NCBI RefSeq assembly: GCF_042453785.1
Contig: NC_091670.1
Location: 1,240,001-1,304,000 of the forward strand
Direction: 5' to 3'
DNA: 64,000 nt
DNA from: Malus domestica
Taxonomy: Eukaryota; Streptophyta; Magnoliopsida; Rosales; Rosaceae
Shown: piece by piece, positions 47,963-60,649 of the stretch
Numbering within the stretch: position 1 is the stretch's first letter
Layout: each line of letters starts with the position of its first letter
Translations under genes and position numbers: made by a program
The notes under the pieces: model-generated
Seen by the model: the letters and a program-made list of their open reading frames with translations, nothing else
Databases searched by the model: none
Told to the model about the DNA's origin: nothing

Positions 47963-50900
47963 TTATACGCCAGGCATTGGGAACCGGGTGGTAAGAGCTT
48001 CAACTCTTGTCTGCAGATCGGACACTCGATCCTTTAGAGAGAACTCCGGGGAAGCTACAAACTTCATAAAGTCTTGGAGCTTCGGTCCTAGAACCGTGCG
48101 TTTGGCATCTATTGTTATCTGCACGCCCTCATGAATGTAGTCGGCAACTGCTACGAATTCTTTCTCTGTGAACCCTCTCGTCGTCATGGCAGGCGATCCA
48201 ATGCGAATGCCGCCCGGCACTACAGCACTCTTATCACCTGTTTCATCAAATAACAAGAACACCAATCAAATTCACTAATTTAGCCTAATCCTCAAATCCG
48301 CTGTCCTTCGTAATCATTTGATCCAAATGGGGACTTAAGACTCACCGGGTACTGAATTCTTGTTAAGGGTGATAGAAGCCATGTCAAGAATTTTCTCTAC
48401 TCGAGCTCCATCAATACCCTGTTGATAAAGGAAGCGTCAAACAACATTGGTAAATTAGATAGGTTATGAACCAATGCAAAAATCCAATCGTAACTTCAAT
48501 GCTTAATCAAATTCGATAACTTGCAATTAGAGAATAATTATCGTCCACATTTCAGAACAAGCTCTTACATGAGATGCAATAAGAATTCCATATTGAAGTT
48601 AAAACAAATAAATTACTTTAACAATCTAGGAACTTACTAAAGGCCGCAGATCCACAAGAACCAGATGGTTATCGCTTCCACCAGAAACTAGTTTGTATCC
48701 AAGTTCAGTCAATCGACTTGCAAGAGCCCTACAATTAGAGACCACCTACAAGGTAGAGTAGCCCCACAAACTTAGGACATGCCTCGGACACTATTTGCAT
48801 GAGGAAAGTATAATTGCAGTACCTGGTTCTGGTAAGCCTTAAATTCTGGGCACTGTGCATACTTCAGGCAAACTGCAAGGCCCCCGATAGTGTGGTTATG
48901 AGGACCACCCTACAAAAAGAACTCAAGCCTTTTATCGTTTTATCCTTTTATTTCTAAATTCAGAATATACATGATGAACTCTTACAGAAACACACAACTG
49001 ATTATATATAGTTCCAGTTATTTATCATGCAACAAATACAACTAACCTGTAAACCTGGAAAAACAGCATTGTTGATGGCAGATTCTAAATCGACCCCAAG
49101 AACCGGATCTTTCTTGAAGAAGATCATTCCACCTCTTGGGCCTCTTAAAGACTGAAGAGAAATGTCTTAAATTTGTCAGATCATCCAATTGTGGATCACA
49201 ACAAAGAGATCACATGCAAAGATGAAGCATACAAAAGCGGCACTTTGACATGTTTACAAGTCCATAACTTTTTTGAATTTGAAAAAATTTGGTGAAGTAT
49301 AAATACATGAGTGAAGAATACCTTGTGTGTTGTTGTGGTCACAATATCGCAGTAGTCAAAAGGATTTGCAAGCACAGAAGCAGCAACAAGCCCACTTATG
49401 TGAGCCATGTCCATCATAAGAAAAGCACCAACAGCATCCGCGATCTTCCCATAAAAATAGATGTAATTCATCAGTTGCCAAAGAAACCGGAGTGCTTATA
49501 AACGATAATAAATTTCGTATTATTATGCACATGAAAATTATATATGGAATCAGACATAAAATACTAACCTTCCTCATGCGAGGATAGTCAAAATCTCGAG
49601 GATAAGCACTAGCCCCAGCAATAATGAGTTTTGGTTTAAATCGGTCAGCCATTTCCTCAAGCTTGTCATAATCAACCAGACCTGGGTTTCGATTTTGTTT
49701 TATTTTGGGAGAAAAAAACCAACATCATTTCAAAAGAAAATAAATTCATATTTAGTACATCTGAAAGGCACCATCTTTCTTATTAAAAAAATGAAAAGAA
49801 TTACCTGTGGATTCATTGAGTCGATAAGACATGGACTCAAAATATATGGATGTGCCTGATACCCGCCGTTTAGGAGTCATGAAACCATGAGACAAATGTC
49901 CCCCATGAGACAAGTCCAAACCCTAAGTTACATCCACATATTAGTAGCCACCAATAGGAAAGAGTAAAACAAAGCCAAGAGGACAACTCACCATGAGACG
50001 GTCATGAGGTTTAAGAATTGCTGTATAAACTTCGAAATTAGCAGGAGAACCAGATAATGGTTGAACATTAACACCCCACTTCTTTCCGTCTAAGTGAAAT
50101 GCATCCAAAGCCCTTTTTTGGCATAGTGTTTCAAGCTCATCAATGTGCTCATTGCCACCGTAGTACCTGAATGTACAACCAAACGATGAGATACTAATAA
50201 TTTTAATAAAAGGTGCTTGTTGGACTCGCACTACACTGAGTCTGAGAATATGTACCTTTTACCTGGTAATCCTTCTGAATACTTGTTTGTGAGACATGAG
50301 CCGACTGCCTCCATCACTGCCCGGTAAGTAAAATTTTCAGAGGCAATAAGCTCAAGGCTCTTGAGCTGACGCTCCTTCTCCTTTGTAATAATTGCACGTA
50401 CCTCAGGGTCAGCCTCACTTAACCCATTGTCCACAAAACTGCTTCCACTACCTGTAAATCAAATAATAGAATTCATGAACAAGTCATACATAATTCATGC
50501 CGCCAACCAATGATTTGATACTTCATCAGATGCTGGGAAATTCGAGGCTGAACATATTGTTCTTTTGAAGATTTCTTTCTTTTAAAAAAGATTGGTTCTT
50601 CTTTCAAAGAATTAACTAATCAAATTCTGCAGTTCTACTGAAAGTAGTGATTACGAAACCTCTAAATATTGTGACATATGAGGAAAAAGATTTTTTGTTG
50701 TTTTTACAGTGCAAATTGACATTAAAAGTTCTATTACAGCACCATAACACTAGCAATACCAAAACCTAAGAAATTCCGAATGAAAACCTTAAAAAATACA
50801 TATCAATACAATCCACTAACGAAACCACAAATAAACAAACAGAAGTAATTGACATCGGTTCAACGGTTGGAGTATAACTACCTCCGATTTCAGGCAAGGG

Positions 50901-51113
50901 CACGGAGACAGAAGAAGATGGCCTTCCAGCAGTCAAGCTTCCTTCAATGTAAGAAGAATATCTAGCAGTACCGGTACCGGGCTTCACACGATTGAGCTTC
51001 AGCTGATGTGAATATCCGGTAAAGCTAAGCCCTTTGTTGGGAAAAGCTATTCCCTTTGTCCAAGTGGGTTGTTGAAGAGAACCCATCGCTGCAGCTCCAC
51101 CACAAGCCTGCAT
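47963..51113 (-). CDS. SHM3: Serine hydroxymethyltransferase, plastid type (SHM3)
   Basis: Eleven exons, high to low coordinate: 51113-50882, 50451-50256, 50166-49992, 49922-49805, 49681-49569, 49444-49322, 49151-49047, 48909-48823, 48745-48638, 48418-48346, 48237-47963. They give 534 residues, all introns GT-AG. The enzyme interconverts serine plus tetrahydrofolate with glycine plus 5,10-methylene-THF, using PLP. The PLP lysine is K319 in DIVTTTTHK at the exon 6/7 border. Other family marks are [48 protein letters not shown] and [12 protein letters not shown]. The first 75 or so residues ([16 protein letters not shown]..., Ser/Thr-rich, basic) look like a chloroplast transit peptide and resemble Arabidopsis SHM3 (MQACCGG), so plastid rather than mitochondrial. 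A leader intron may lie between 51180 and 51360. Confidence 0.97.
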
Positions 51114-51845
51114 CTTGGCTTCCAAATACAATAATACCTCACAAGCGTCCTGCAAACTCCACAGAAAACCCTGATACCAATATATATACACACATATATG
51201 TATATGTATTCAGAAACAGAAATTATATACAATAATTCACTCCTTAAACTTGTTTTACATATGATGGGGGTCTATCTGCAATTGAAAAGGGAAATATTTT
51301 GCCAAGCTAATGAATGAATAATATAAAGAGGGATTAATAGTAAATTACCCAATAATCAGGTAAGGCGGCGAGAGAGCTTCCTTTGCAATCCGGCGTAAGG
51401 GAATGAAACAAAAAAGGGAAAACGGTGGCAGTGGAGAGGAGAGGGTTTAGTGCCTCAGGGTTTTTGTTCTCAAAACACCCGGTTGGCCAACTTTTATATT
51501 TTAATTAAACAATTCAAATGTGAAGAAAAATTGTGGGGACGGAGTTAACTGGTAGGGAATCGACTTTACCCTCCCACTTGTTAACTTTTGTGGAGATAAC
51601 GGACGGAATCCGTTGATCATCAGCGATATGGAATGCAAGTTTGAGATGTAAAAATTATATTCACGTTATAAATTTAAATATAATACTAACACGTATTAAT
51701 AGAATTATTAACTGGACAATCTCATCTTGACCATCAGATAACAATGGTATTAAATGCACAGAAGTATTGTTGTCAATTCCCTAAATTACACTCTTTTTTT
51801 TAAGACAAAAATCTGATATTTCCTCTAAAAAAAACTGTAAATTTA
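51114..51845. other. SHM3 5' UTR and promoter region
   Basis: Minus-strand leader sequence is likely up to about 51470; a donor-like caggtaagg at 51358 lies on the other strand and is not used. Upstream of 51480 the DNA is AT-rich with no recognised elements before the foldback element. Confidence 0.4.
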
Positions 51846-51848
51846 TAA

Positions 51849-52752
51849 GGGTAAACTGTCGGTTTACCCCCTGAACTTTCACCTCATTTTCGATTTCCCC
51901 CCTGAACTTTTCTATTGGAAAATTAAGGACTCAAACTAATTTTTTTAGTCAATTTGCCCCCTACCATTAGTTTTTCATATATTCCATCCATATTTCCGTT
52001 AAGTGAGACCATGTGCATAACATGTGAGGATAGTTAAGTCATTTCAATTTAAAAATGATTAAAAACTGAAAATAAATAATAATAATAATTTTCCCTCTAT
52101 TTTTTCCCGCTAATTCCTATCCTCAATTTTAATTTTCCCTCTCATTCCTATGCATGAGAAATAACATATGGTGTTATTGTCTTCATAAGTAGCTAAGTTA
52201 ATCTTTTTTTTGAAGCATGTACTACCATTTTATTTTCTCTAACAAATTAATAATTTGACAAATGCTTATGGTGTTATTGTCTCCAAAGCAGTGCATTAAT
52301 ATAAGAAACGTGTCCATAAAAAAGACTAGGGTTTCTTATATTAATGCACTGCTTTGGAGACAATAGCACCATTAGCATTTGTCAAATTATTAATTTGTTA
52401 GAGAAAATAAAAATGGTAGACAATAACACCATATGTCATTTCTCATGCATAGGAATGAGAGGGAAAAATAAAATCGAGGATAGGAATTAGCGGGAAAAAA
52501 TAGAGGGAAAGTTTTGCTTTTTTTATTATTTTTAGTTTTTTAATCATTTTTAAGAGTGAAATAACTTAACTACCCTCACATGTTGTGCACATGGTCTCAC
52601 TTAACGGAAATATGGATGGAATATATGAAAAACTAACGGTAGGGGGCAAATTGGCTAAAAAAATTAGTTTGAGTCCTTAATTTTCCAATGGAAAAGTTCA
52701 GGGGGAAATCGAAAGTGAGGTGAAAGTTCAGGGGTAAACCGACAGTTTACTC
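51849..52752. mobile_element. 904-bp foldback element with 9-bp target duplication
   Basis: The two halves are inverted copies of about 400-430 bases. The left end gggtaaactgtcggtttacc is mirrored at the right end (gagtaaactgtcggtttacc on the other strand), and complementarity continues inward through cccctgaactttcacctca, taaggactcaaactaat, gagaccatgtgcataa and beyond. It is flanked by aatttataa on both sides (51840-51848 and 52753-52761), a perfect 9-bp duplication, so Mutator type. The centre (52262-52370) is a nearly perfect hairpin with about a 20-base loop. No transposase is present. Confidence 0.9.
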
Positions 52753-52867
52753 AATTTATAATGGACGGAATATGTTAGAGTATGTTTATTTACAAAACAA
52801 CCAAATGAATGAATAAAAATACCAGGGACCTTTAGGTTTTTGGATAGCTAAAAAATAGGAAGTTTTA

Positions 52868-52985
52868 ACGAAACATTCTTCGGTATTATTCACTTTTAAC
52901 GAAAATAACACTTCTACTTTAAAAAGTCACTTCTGGTACTATTCACTTACAATATTTTTTTGTCCTTTTCATTAGTTTTTTTTTT
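52868..52985. repeat. Degraded 'ggtactattcacttt' repeat
   Basis: ggtattattcacttttaacg ... actttaaaaagtcacttctggtactattcactt ... ttgtccttttcattag follows the repeat at 7677-7829 with gaps. Confidence 0.5.
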
Positions 52986-54091
52986 TTTTAATAAAGCTTA
53001 TTTCTTACAAATCTTCATGTAGAACTAAGGTCAAGAGACTCACGCTTTTGATATTACATTGTTACAGGGCTCACTTCATAATGTATTTTAAAAACTCAAC
53101 CGTCTATTTAAGACTACTCTTATAGATGATATTAATAAAAAATCATATAAATTGAAAACCATATTGACCGTCAGACTAAATATAGTATTTATGTACTTGT
53201 TTATTTTCTTCACTACTAGCGTATATATTGACGATTATGAATGAATTTTTGCAAAAATAATTACAAACTAAAAATGGTATTTCTGTACTAGTTCATTCTC
53301 TTCACTACTATACTGACAGTTTTAGTTTTAATATTTTCAAAAATAATTTATAAATAGTATTAATATTTAATATACATATATATTAATTTATCTAATGACA
53401 CAGTTACGAACAAATTTTTCCAAATAATTTATAAATAATGCATTAATATTTAATATAATAATTTATATAAAATTTTAAACGATTACAAGGGAGTAAAAAT
53501 AAAAGTTCGCCCGCATACGTTTAACCTTTTACGTTTGCAAACGTTAATAAAGCTTTTTTACTTGAATTGTTAGGGGCACCCACAGAGGTGCGCCCCTCCA
53601 AAAATAGGCGTATGCCACTTATAGCGATGAGCACACGGTATTCTTTAGTAAAAGGCGAAAGAATAGTTCGCTTTGTGCTCAACGCATGGCTCCGTAAGTT
53701 TACAAGCCCACAGGCTGCTTTATTTTATATTACCCACTCCGCCTCTTTCTCGCTTCTCCTCGTCGATGTGGGACTAAAACCCATACAACTTCTTGTTTTA
53801 GTTCAACCGTTCAACCGTTCAACTTGATTAAACCAAACAGCGATTAATTTTGTCTTGCTGCATTGGGGTTGTAGCAGTAGCTAGTAAGATTACGATTCTA
53901 TTTTCTCCAATTTTCCGAGAGGTATCAGCAAATCACAGAGAAAATTTCACATATAATGTTGGTGATTAACAATATATCACTGTACTTTGAAAATATTTTT
54001 GAAAAATGGAGTTGTTCCTCAGAAGTATAAAGGCATTGGGTAAATACATTTACACACAACACTGGCTTGCACCATTCAACATCGTATATTT
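52986..54091. other. Gene-free region downstream of dnaJ10-like gene
   Basis: AT-rich up to 53560. From 53565 to 53830 a GC-richer stretch (aggtgcgcccctccaaaaat, cacaggctgctttattttat, gatgtgggactaaaaccca) looks like part of a dispersed repeat, but it was not classified. The last part is the 3' UTR of the dnaJ10-like gene. Confidence 0.4.
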
Positions 54092-57000
54092 TCATTTGCT
54101 TTTGTACACAATCTCTTCGTCGTCGTCGACGTCATATGCTGGATTACAAAGGCATCTGAACAGTCTGCCAATACCCTGCTAGGGAAGAAAGAAAAATGAA
54201 CCATCAGCCACCGCTTCTCTCTAGCTGTTATTTCTTTGTTCGTCGATATATTTATATTTGTTTTTAAACACATGTGTAGATTAGTGTATACATGCTTTCG
54301 GTATATTGCGTTAGGTGTATAGGATCTTATAACATACCTGAGTGAGAAAGGGAGTTCTATATGAAAGCGGTTGGGGTGAATCCTCTTCAGAACTGCTATC
54401 TGAACTGCTTCCATCATCATCCTTGTCAACAGAACTTTTCCTTCTTGACGTTCCACCATTTCGCGTCTGCTTTTCCTCCTTAGGCCAGAAAACAAAGGAA
54501 AATTGTAGTGTCAGCAGATCATCGGTGACTAGACGTTACAGAATATCTAAGTTCGATCATTGATTAACATTACTCACATGTTAGCATCCTTTTCTAATTA
54601 CTTGATAATGAGCATGTATCTACAAACATACAAGGGAATTATAGGCATGAACAACCATTGCACTCAGATTTATTTCTTAGGTAGATGATCGATCAAGATG
54701 ACGATATCAAATGCATCATACATAAAAAATGTTCCTGTATAAGGATTTTGCAGAAAATTGTAATCAACTGAACCTGAAATATCCTTCCCAGATGTTTTAA
54801 CGCCAGAGCACGAGCTTTAAGTTCCTCCTTCCTAACATTATTTTCCCGTAAAACCTGAAGTCAAATTTCGAATCATGAGAAGGATCTGCACCAATCTTTT
54901 GAACATAATTCTTGCCAACACACAATAAGGAACTCAGCCCCAAAGACACTCTGATTTCTTGGCTTCCAGTCACAAAAATTGTAAAACCGTTGCTTTGTGA
55001 GTTCAGCAGGGAGACGTTATAAACTGACAGGGGCAAGAAACAATGTGGGAGATGGAAAAGAGAATCGAGTTCCATGAAAACTTATACTTGATGAAAGAAA
55101 CAAGTGCCCCCATTGATTGAAAGAAACCACTAACCATTTGGCAAACATGCAAGAGCGTTACTTCGATGTCCACCACATTGAGTTTCCACAATGAGTTCAA
55201 TAGTGTGTCTTTGTTTAAGCGTATATGCGATTCAGCATCATTTTCAGGGCCACTACCATCCATTTTAAATTGCCGACGGATTTCTTCCTGAAGCTGTAGC
55301 AACTGAAAAGCACCTGAACTCAATTTTATTCAACTTAATTAGTTGAAAAAATTAATTAAAGTTCCTAGTAGAATGTATGAAAAGCAGTGATTGAGGGGCA
55401 AACCCTTTGCAGCAGTCATCTGTGACTTCCAGAAATGTCCCTTATTACGGACCCACTCAGCCACGAATGGTACCCCTAGGAATATGGTTTTCTTTCCAAG
55501 CTCTTGTGCTGCTTGTCTCGAATATATGTAGCCAATAGTGTGCAGCATATCAACTCCAAAGGCTGCAAGTGTGACAAAGCATTAGTAATCTTCTCTATGC
55601 AACTTACAACTTCCACACTATGATATAATCACTATTCTATAAACTCATGACGCGAAAAGACAGATGGGGTGTCAAATGAGCAAAATACAAGAATCAAAGT
55701 CAGTTGCTTTGACAAAGCATACAAAAGTTTTCGTAGGGTCAGCTTCAGAAACTTATCCCACAATCATTCTCCTGAAACACTTGCAGGTTCAATAATGTGG
55801 ATAATACGGGCTCAGAAATTAGTAGCTACATCGAGCCAGAGTAATAGGAAGAAAGACAGAGAAAGCAGGTATATAAAATCAAAGCAAATAAAGATGCAAC
55901 AGCAAATTTCAAGAAATGCATGACTACTTTCATTTGAAGCAGTATAATCCGAGTTATGCATAAAAATGGTCACTGGATTTGAAGTGATATATAAAGTTCT
56001 TGTGCAGAACTTAAAACACCAAATAAAATTTGTTCTAATTGTAACATTATGCCATATCTTCATTAATCAAATAAGAAATAAAATGAAACTTAGTTGACCT
56101 GCATCAGAAAGTCGTTTAGCTTCGGATTCAGCATGCTCTAAGAATCCCTCTTTGTCACCTAGAACATATTGGTTAAGAAAACCTTTCAGCGAGTTAGCGA
56201 GCTTTTCTTCTCTTTCTTTCTGAACAGCCTGCGTTTTGTAGAGGAACAGTTGCATAAAAGGATTGAGAGTTAAGGAATTTAATGATAATTTCAAAGTGAA
56301 AGTTACGCCTAGCTATAAGATAGCCTGAAGATACTGAAACTATTGCAAACAGATATGAAATCGTCAAAGAGTGGTAATTAATGGATTCAGGAGGGAACAC
56401 CTTATGGGAACCGAAGTTATCAACCTACCACGGCGCCACCCCATAAAATTTTACATATAACCAGACATCAATTATGCATTTCAGTCACTTGCATGAGAAG
56501 AATGAACAGATTCCTTTCTAAGGAGAAAAATACTAGTATTTAGTTAATTCTCGAATTTACTTGCCTTCAATTTATCGTGCACCTTCTCGGTGCTGTCACC
56601 TTCACCAGCTAATTGAGAGGAAGCCATTGATGCTACTGCTACATGTCCTACGTAGTCCTCAAATAATTCACTTCCGAAAAGAAAAGCAAAAACAGCTGTG
56701 GGATCAAGCATGGTGTCCCTTGAGAGAGACATCGAAGTATTAATTATCAGGAAAAGATCAATGCACAGGAGATTAAGAATTAATAACGTTCTACCATAAT
56801 ACTCTCAAATTGTGTCAAGAATGTCTTAGATGAATAACCGCAAGAACAAGTAACAAAGGCTGTAAACGATCAATTAGCATGTGTGCGCGCGCGCACATGA
56901 GTGTCTACGAGCATAAGCAAATGTAAGTATTCTACCTAGATATGCAATGCTTTCCATTTCGATCATAAGCATCTCTTTGCACCGGATCACTCAAAACTTG

Positions 57001-57864
57001 ATAAGCTTCGCCTAGTACCTGGTAACAATAAGATTTATTAGATAAACGAAGAGAACAATCGCTCAAAATGTGCGAAATTCAACATATATGTCTTCGCTGA
57101 AATTTACTTGCAGCAGAGAAAAGTAATGACAGAGCAAGGCTGCCGTAAAAATTAGAGTTGATTGTCTTGAGGGTGGAAACCAATAATTCTTTAGACACCA
57201 TTTGATTCATAAGGGTGTAGAATTTGGTTAAAAGAAGGATTAAAAAGCAGTGGACTTGCCTGAAATCTTTCGGCAGCCTGAGGATCATTCGGATTTTTAT
57301 CCGGGTGAACTTGCTTTGCCTGCACAAATATTAGCTTCTCCCTATTAAATACTTGAACTTCTGATAAAAGTTTACTTGAATATGAAGATATAAGCTGCAT
57401 TATTTCGCCAAGATTTGAACAAAATAAAGCATAATCCTCAAACAAACATCACTGTAAGGCGATTTATGAATGAATCAGCTAGATATAACCGAAAAATAAT
57501 AAAATCAAAGCAAACAACACTGATCAACATTGAAAATAAATTATGTAAATAAAATGCAAAATTATATATCATTAAATATGCTAACATGCTTATCGAATTA
57601 AGGCCTCGTTTGGTATCCAAGATCGGATTGGATTAGATTTGATAACTCAGTAGATTCAATGTACATTGTAAAGCTAGCAAGAGATGCATGTCGCTGAATC
57701 TAGTGAGTTATCGAATCCAATCCAATCCAACTCCATACACCAAACGAGGGCTAAGCTGATAAAAGGAGGAGAAGAACCTTAAGATAATAAGCTTTGCGAA
57801 TTTCCTCCTCAGAAGCGGAGGGAGTGACGCTGAGGACATCGTAGTACTCAGTTTCTTTCACCAT
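54092..57864 (-). CDS. Chaperone protein dnaJ 10-like (J domain plus DnaJ-X domain)
   Basis: Ten exons, high to low: 57864-57778, 57319-57260, 57018-56936, 56718-56565, 56228-56099, 55562-55404, 55313-55135, 54854-54774, 54478-54338, 54175-54092. They give 385 residues. The J domain is residues 1-70 ([20 protein letters not shown]) with the HPD motif in [19 protein letters not shown]. It is followed by the DnaJ-X region ([62 protein letters not shown]) and a Ser/Asp-rich segment before a conserved tail ([20 protein letters not shown]). The match to recalled Arabidopsis dnaJ 10 (At1g76700) is close over the full length. The HPD motif recruits Hsp70; the client is unknown. Two introns (after exons 2 and 4) use GC donors, and no GT choice keeps the frame. 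Intron 1 carries a MITE. Confidence 0.95.
57602..57751. mobile_element. 150-bp Tourist-like MITE in intron 1 of the dnaJ10-like gene
   Basis: It is flanked by the trinucleotide TAA (57599-57601 and 57752-57754). Terminal inverted repeats: ggcctcgtttggtatcc on the left, the inverse of gccctcgtttggtgtatgg on the right, followed by pairing ggattggatt and aatccaatcc. A TAA/TTA duplication with ggcctcgtttgg-type ends is the mark of PIF/Harbinger (Tourist) MITEs. Confidence 0.85.
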
Positions 57865-58259
57865 TTCCTGCTTCAGCTGATCAGCTGATCAATCTGGAAA
57901 CAACCACTAAGCTCAGACAAGGAAAGCTAGAGAGAGAAAAAAAGTATAGAGAGAGCGTTGGCATTGCAGTGAGTGACTTTTGCAGGCTTGGCTTTCCAGT
58001 TCCACAGAAAAGAAAAAAAAAGAATAAAATAAACAAACTGCTTTTTCGCGGGAGCGGAAGGCAACAGTTGTTTTTAACTGTCTGTGTCCCCATGGAGTCA
58101 TGGACAATGGTGGCCCTTATGATTACCATGGAATGACAGCAGCAACTGCCATCTTACTTTCCACGATTTCTAGCGTGTTCCAGTGTATAATATACCGAAT
58201 GTTTTAGTTCTTAGATCCATAAGGTTTAACGACCAAAACTTGTACTGTATAATATACCG

Positions 58260-58745
58260 AACTACGCGCGCTGTTATTCATGCCGTATCTTTAGCTTGGG
58301 ATAAAGGTTGGCATTCCTTATGGATTGAATGGACTCCTCACTAGTTGTTCATCTTCTTTCTTCGTCCTCACCTTCCTTAACATCTATCCCTTGGAGGCTT
58401 TTGGTCAGTTGGCATAACTGTCGAGTTTTACTATCCTCCATGCAGGTTCAGATTTCTCATATTTTTAGAGAGGGTAATCAAGTTGCTGATTGTTTGGCCA
58501 ATTATGATGTTGATCACCTTGGTGTCCATTGGTGGGATTCATGCCCTCCTTATGCTGTAGCTGCTTATTCTCACAACCTTTTTAAACTTCCTTATTATAG
58601 GTTTTGCTAAAAGAGAGGTTTTGCTGAAAGAGGTTTTGAATTATTGTTATTAATTCTTTAATGGTATGGGTTTGGCCTCATGTCCCCCTTGACATATTGT
58701 ATTTTTCTTGTTTATCAATAAATTCTCCTCAAAGTCTCTTCCCAT
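58260..58745 (+). pseudogene. LINE 3' fragment with RNase H (RVT_3-like) remnant
   Basis: One frame reads SLAWDKGWHSLWIEW and, after a change of frame, HIFREGNQVADCLANYDVDH followed by WWDSCP and a C-terminal PYYRFC. The REGNQVADxLAN signature is the RNase H-like domain found at the 3' end of plant LINEs. The part before it is no longer in the same frame and contains stops. It ends with a 3' tail region (tcaataaattctcc). 5'-truncated and dead; it lies upstream of the dnaJ10-like gene on the opposite strand. Confidence 0.75.
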
Positions 58746-59968
58746 GATAGCAATGCTAGAGTGGGACAGACTTTGCGGTCAAATTTATTAAAAAAAAATT
58801 ATATATATATATATATAATACACCGGAAACATATTAGAAGTTTCGTTTACTTTACAGTTTTGCTTTTATCATTTTTTTAGTATGTTTTGATGCATAATAT
58901 ATTTTTTTTTATCTGTTAGATATTCTTGATCAGAAATTTAATGATTGAGATTTAACGACGTTGTATAGAATACACAGGACACGTACCAGAATTTTTATTT
59001 ACTTTATGTTTTTTTTATCTTCTTTTTTATCGACTTTCCAAGGTTTTCAGAGCAGTCACTGAGTTGGGTTCTTCGCTGTTGTGGGACTCTTGCCTTTTTT
59101 TCCATGTGCAGGTCCATGTAATCTGGCTTTTGCATGGGCATTTTTCAAATAGGCGACCCAGGTGGGGATTTCATTCGGAGGCTGGAGCTCCACTTCTTTC
59201 TTTTCAAATGGGTATTTGAGATCATATCCCCATCAAAGTGGAGATTTTATTATCTAACAATTTTTTCTTTCCAATAATGATATTTTATTTCAGGTTAAGG
59301 GATGAGGATTAAGATTAAGATATATAATGGACTCGTCATAATAATGAAGTATCTAATTTGTCAATTATGGGAGTCAAATTTAAGACTTTTCGAATACAAA
59401 TAAAGAAAAATGATATTAGACTGTAATTATAGTAACCATGATTCTAAAAAGCACTAGGCGTTAGTTGAGCCCAAGTAAACATGCTTGAGAAGACATGAGC
59501 TTGAGAAAGTGAAACCGATTAATGAGAAGCCATTGAACCCTATAAACTAGAAGCTTGAGATTGCCTTGGAGCTTGTTGTTGTGGCTGTGAATTAAGATTA
59601 AGAGAGACAATGCTTGAATTCAAATTGGTCAACTCTACCCAATACAAAAAGATAAACAATATAAAGTTGTTATAAACTTTAAAAAGCCTAAAAAATTTTT
59701 TTTTATACTATGTTGTTCGTTTCTGTTTAGTTTGCGGTTCAATTTTAAAACCGTAAAACCAAACCGTATGGTGCCGATTTCATCCATGTTTTAGTTATGA
59801 TTTTCGAATTCAAATGCCCATTCCTAGAGAATTATGAGATGAGATGACATAAAAATAAAATAAAAAAAAACTAATTCAGATCATATTTATTCAACCTGAA
59901 TTTAGATTTAACCCGGCCCAATAATAAAGAGTCGATCCATTCCAGCCAACATATTTTGGGCCTCCATT
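58746..59968. other. Gene-free region
   Basis: AT-rich with a (ta)n run at 58800-58817. No exon chain or clear element was found. The end merges into the leader of the next gene. Confidence 0.5.
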
Positions 59969-60025
59969 TGTGTGCAGCTTCCTAGTTTGTGGTTTGCGTC
60001 ACTTGCTCAGCTCAGCTCCGTCCGC

Positions 60026-60030
<5 letters not shown>

Positions 60031-60058
<28 letters not shown>
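60031..60058. repeat. (CT)14 microsatellite in the 5' UTR
   Basis: An uninterrupted (ct)n run just downstream of the presumed transcription start of the gene at 60650. CT runs are common in plant leaders. Confidence 0.9.
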
Positions 60059-60060
<2 letters not shown>

Positions 60061-60649
60061 ACCCACCGGCCACTGGCTTGCGAAAAGAGAAGGCAAGAGT
60101 TTGAAGCACATACAGGGTTTCCGCGCTCTTCGAGGTAATGACATCTTCCCCGACTTTCAGACTTTAGGACTGTGAGATTAGAGTAAAAAATTTCATCAGG
60201 GTTTAGTGTGGGTTTTTCAATTTCATCTTGAAGTTCTTGATATCCGCCATTGAAATGGAAACTAATACCTTTGAATTGTGCGTCCAAAACTATACACTGG
60301 GTTTCTTTCAATTTATGGGTATTTGAGTGATAGCGATGAAAACATGAATCTTTCTGTGCTGGTTTGATGGAAATGCTTTTGCTCACACCACCTCATTGAT
60401 TGCCGTCAACTGAGTTTAAATTTCGAGATTTGTGCTGTAGATAGATTGAATCACACTCGTCTAACGGCAATCAATGCGGCATTGAGCAAAATACAGTATG
60501 GTTTGATTTGCGGTCCACATTTTGTTGTTTTATATTCGATTTTGTTTGAGCTCATTGCAAGTTATGGGTAATTTGATTTCAGACTGGGACTGTTTAAGGA
60601 CATTCATCAACACTTGAAATAAAAAATCCATCTTTCTGTGATTGAAAAG

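Noticed and set aside
53567-53827. 86-codon frame (MLGAPTEVRPSKNRRMPLIA...) as a gene
   Set aside because: No family similarity recognised; the sequence (gatgtgggactaaaaccca) looks like a dispersed repeat.
58329-58610. 93-codon frame as a functional RNase H gene
   Set aside because: Only the second half has the RNase H signature; upstream coding sequence is in another frame with stops. It is a LINE relic.
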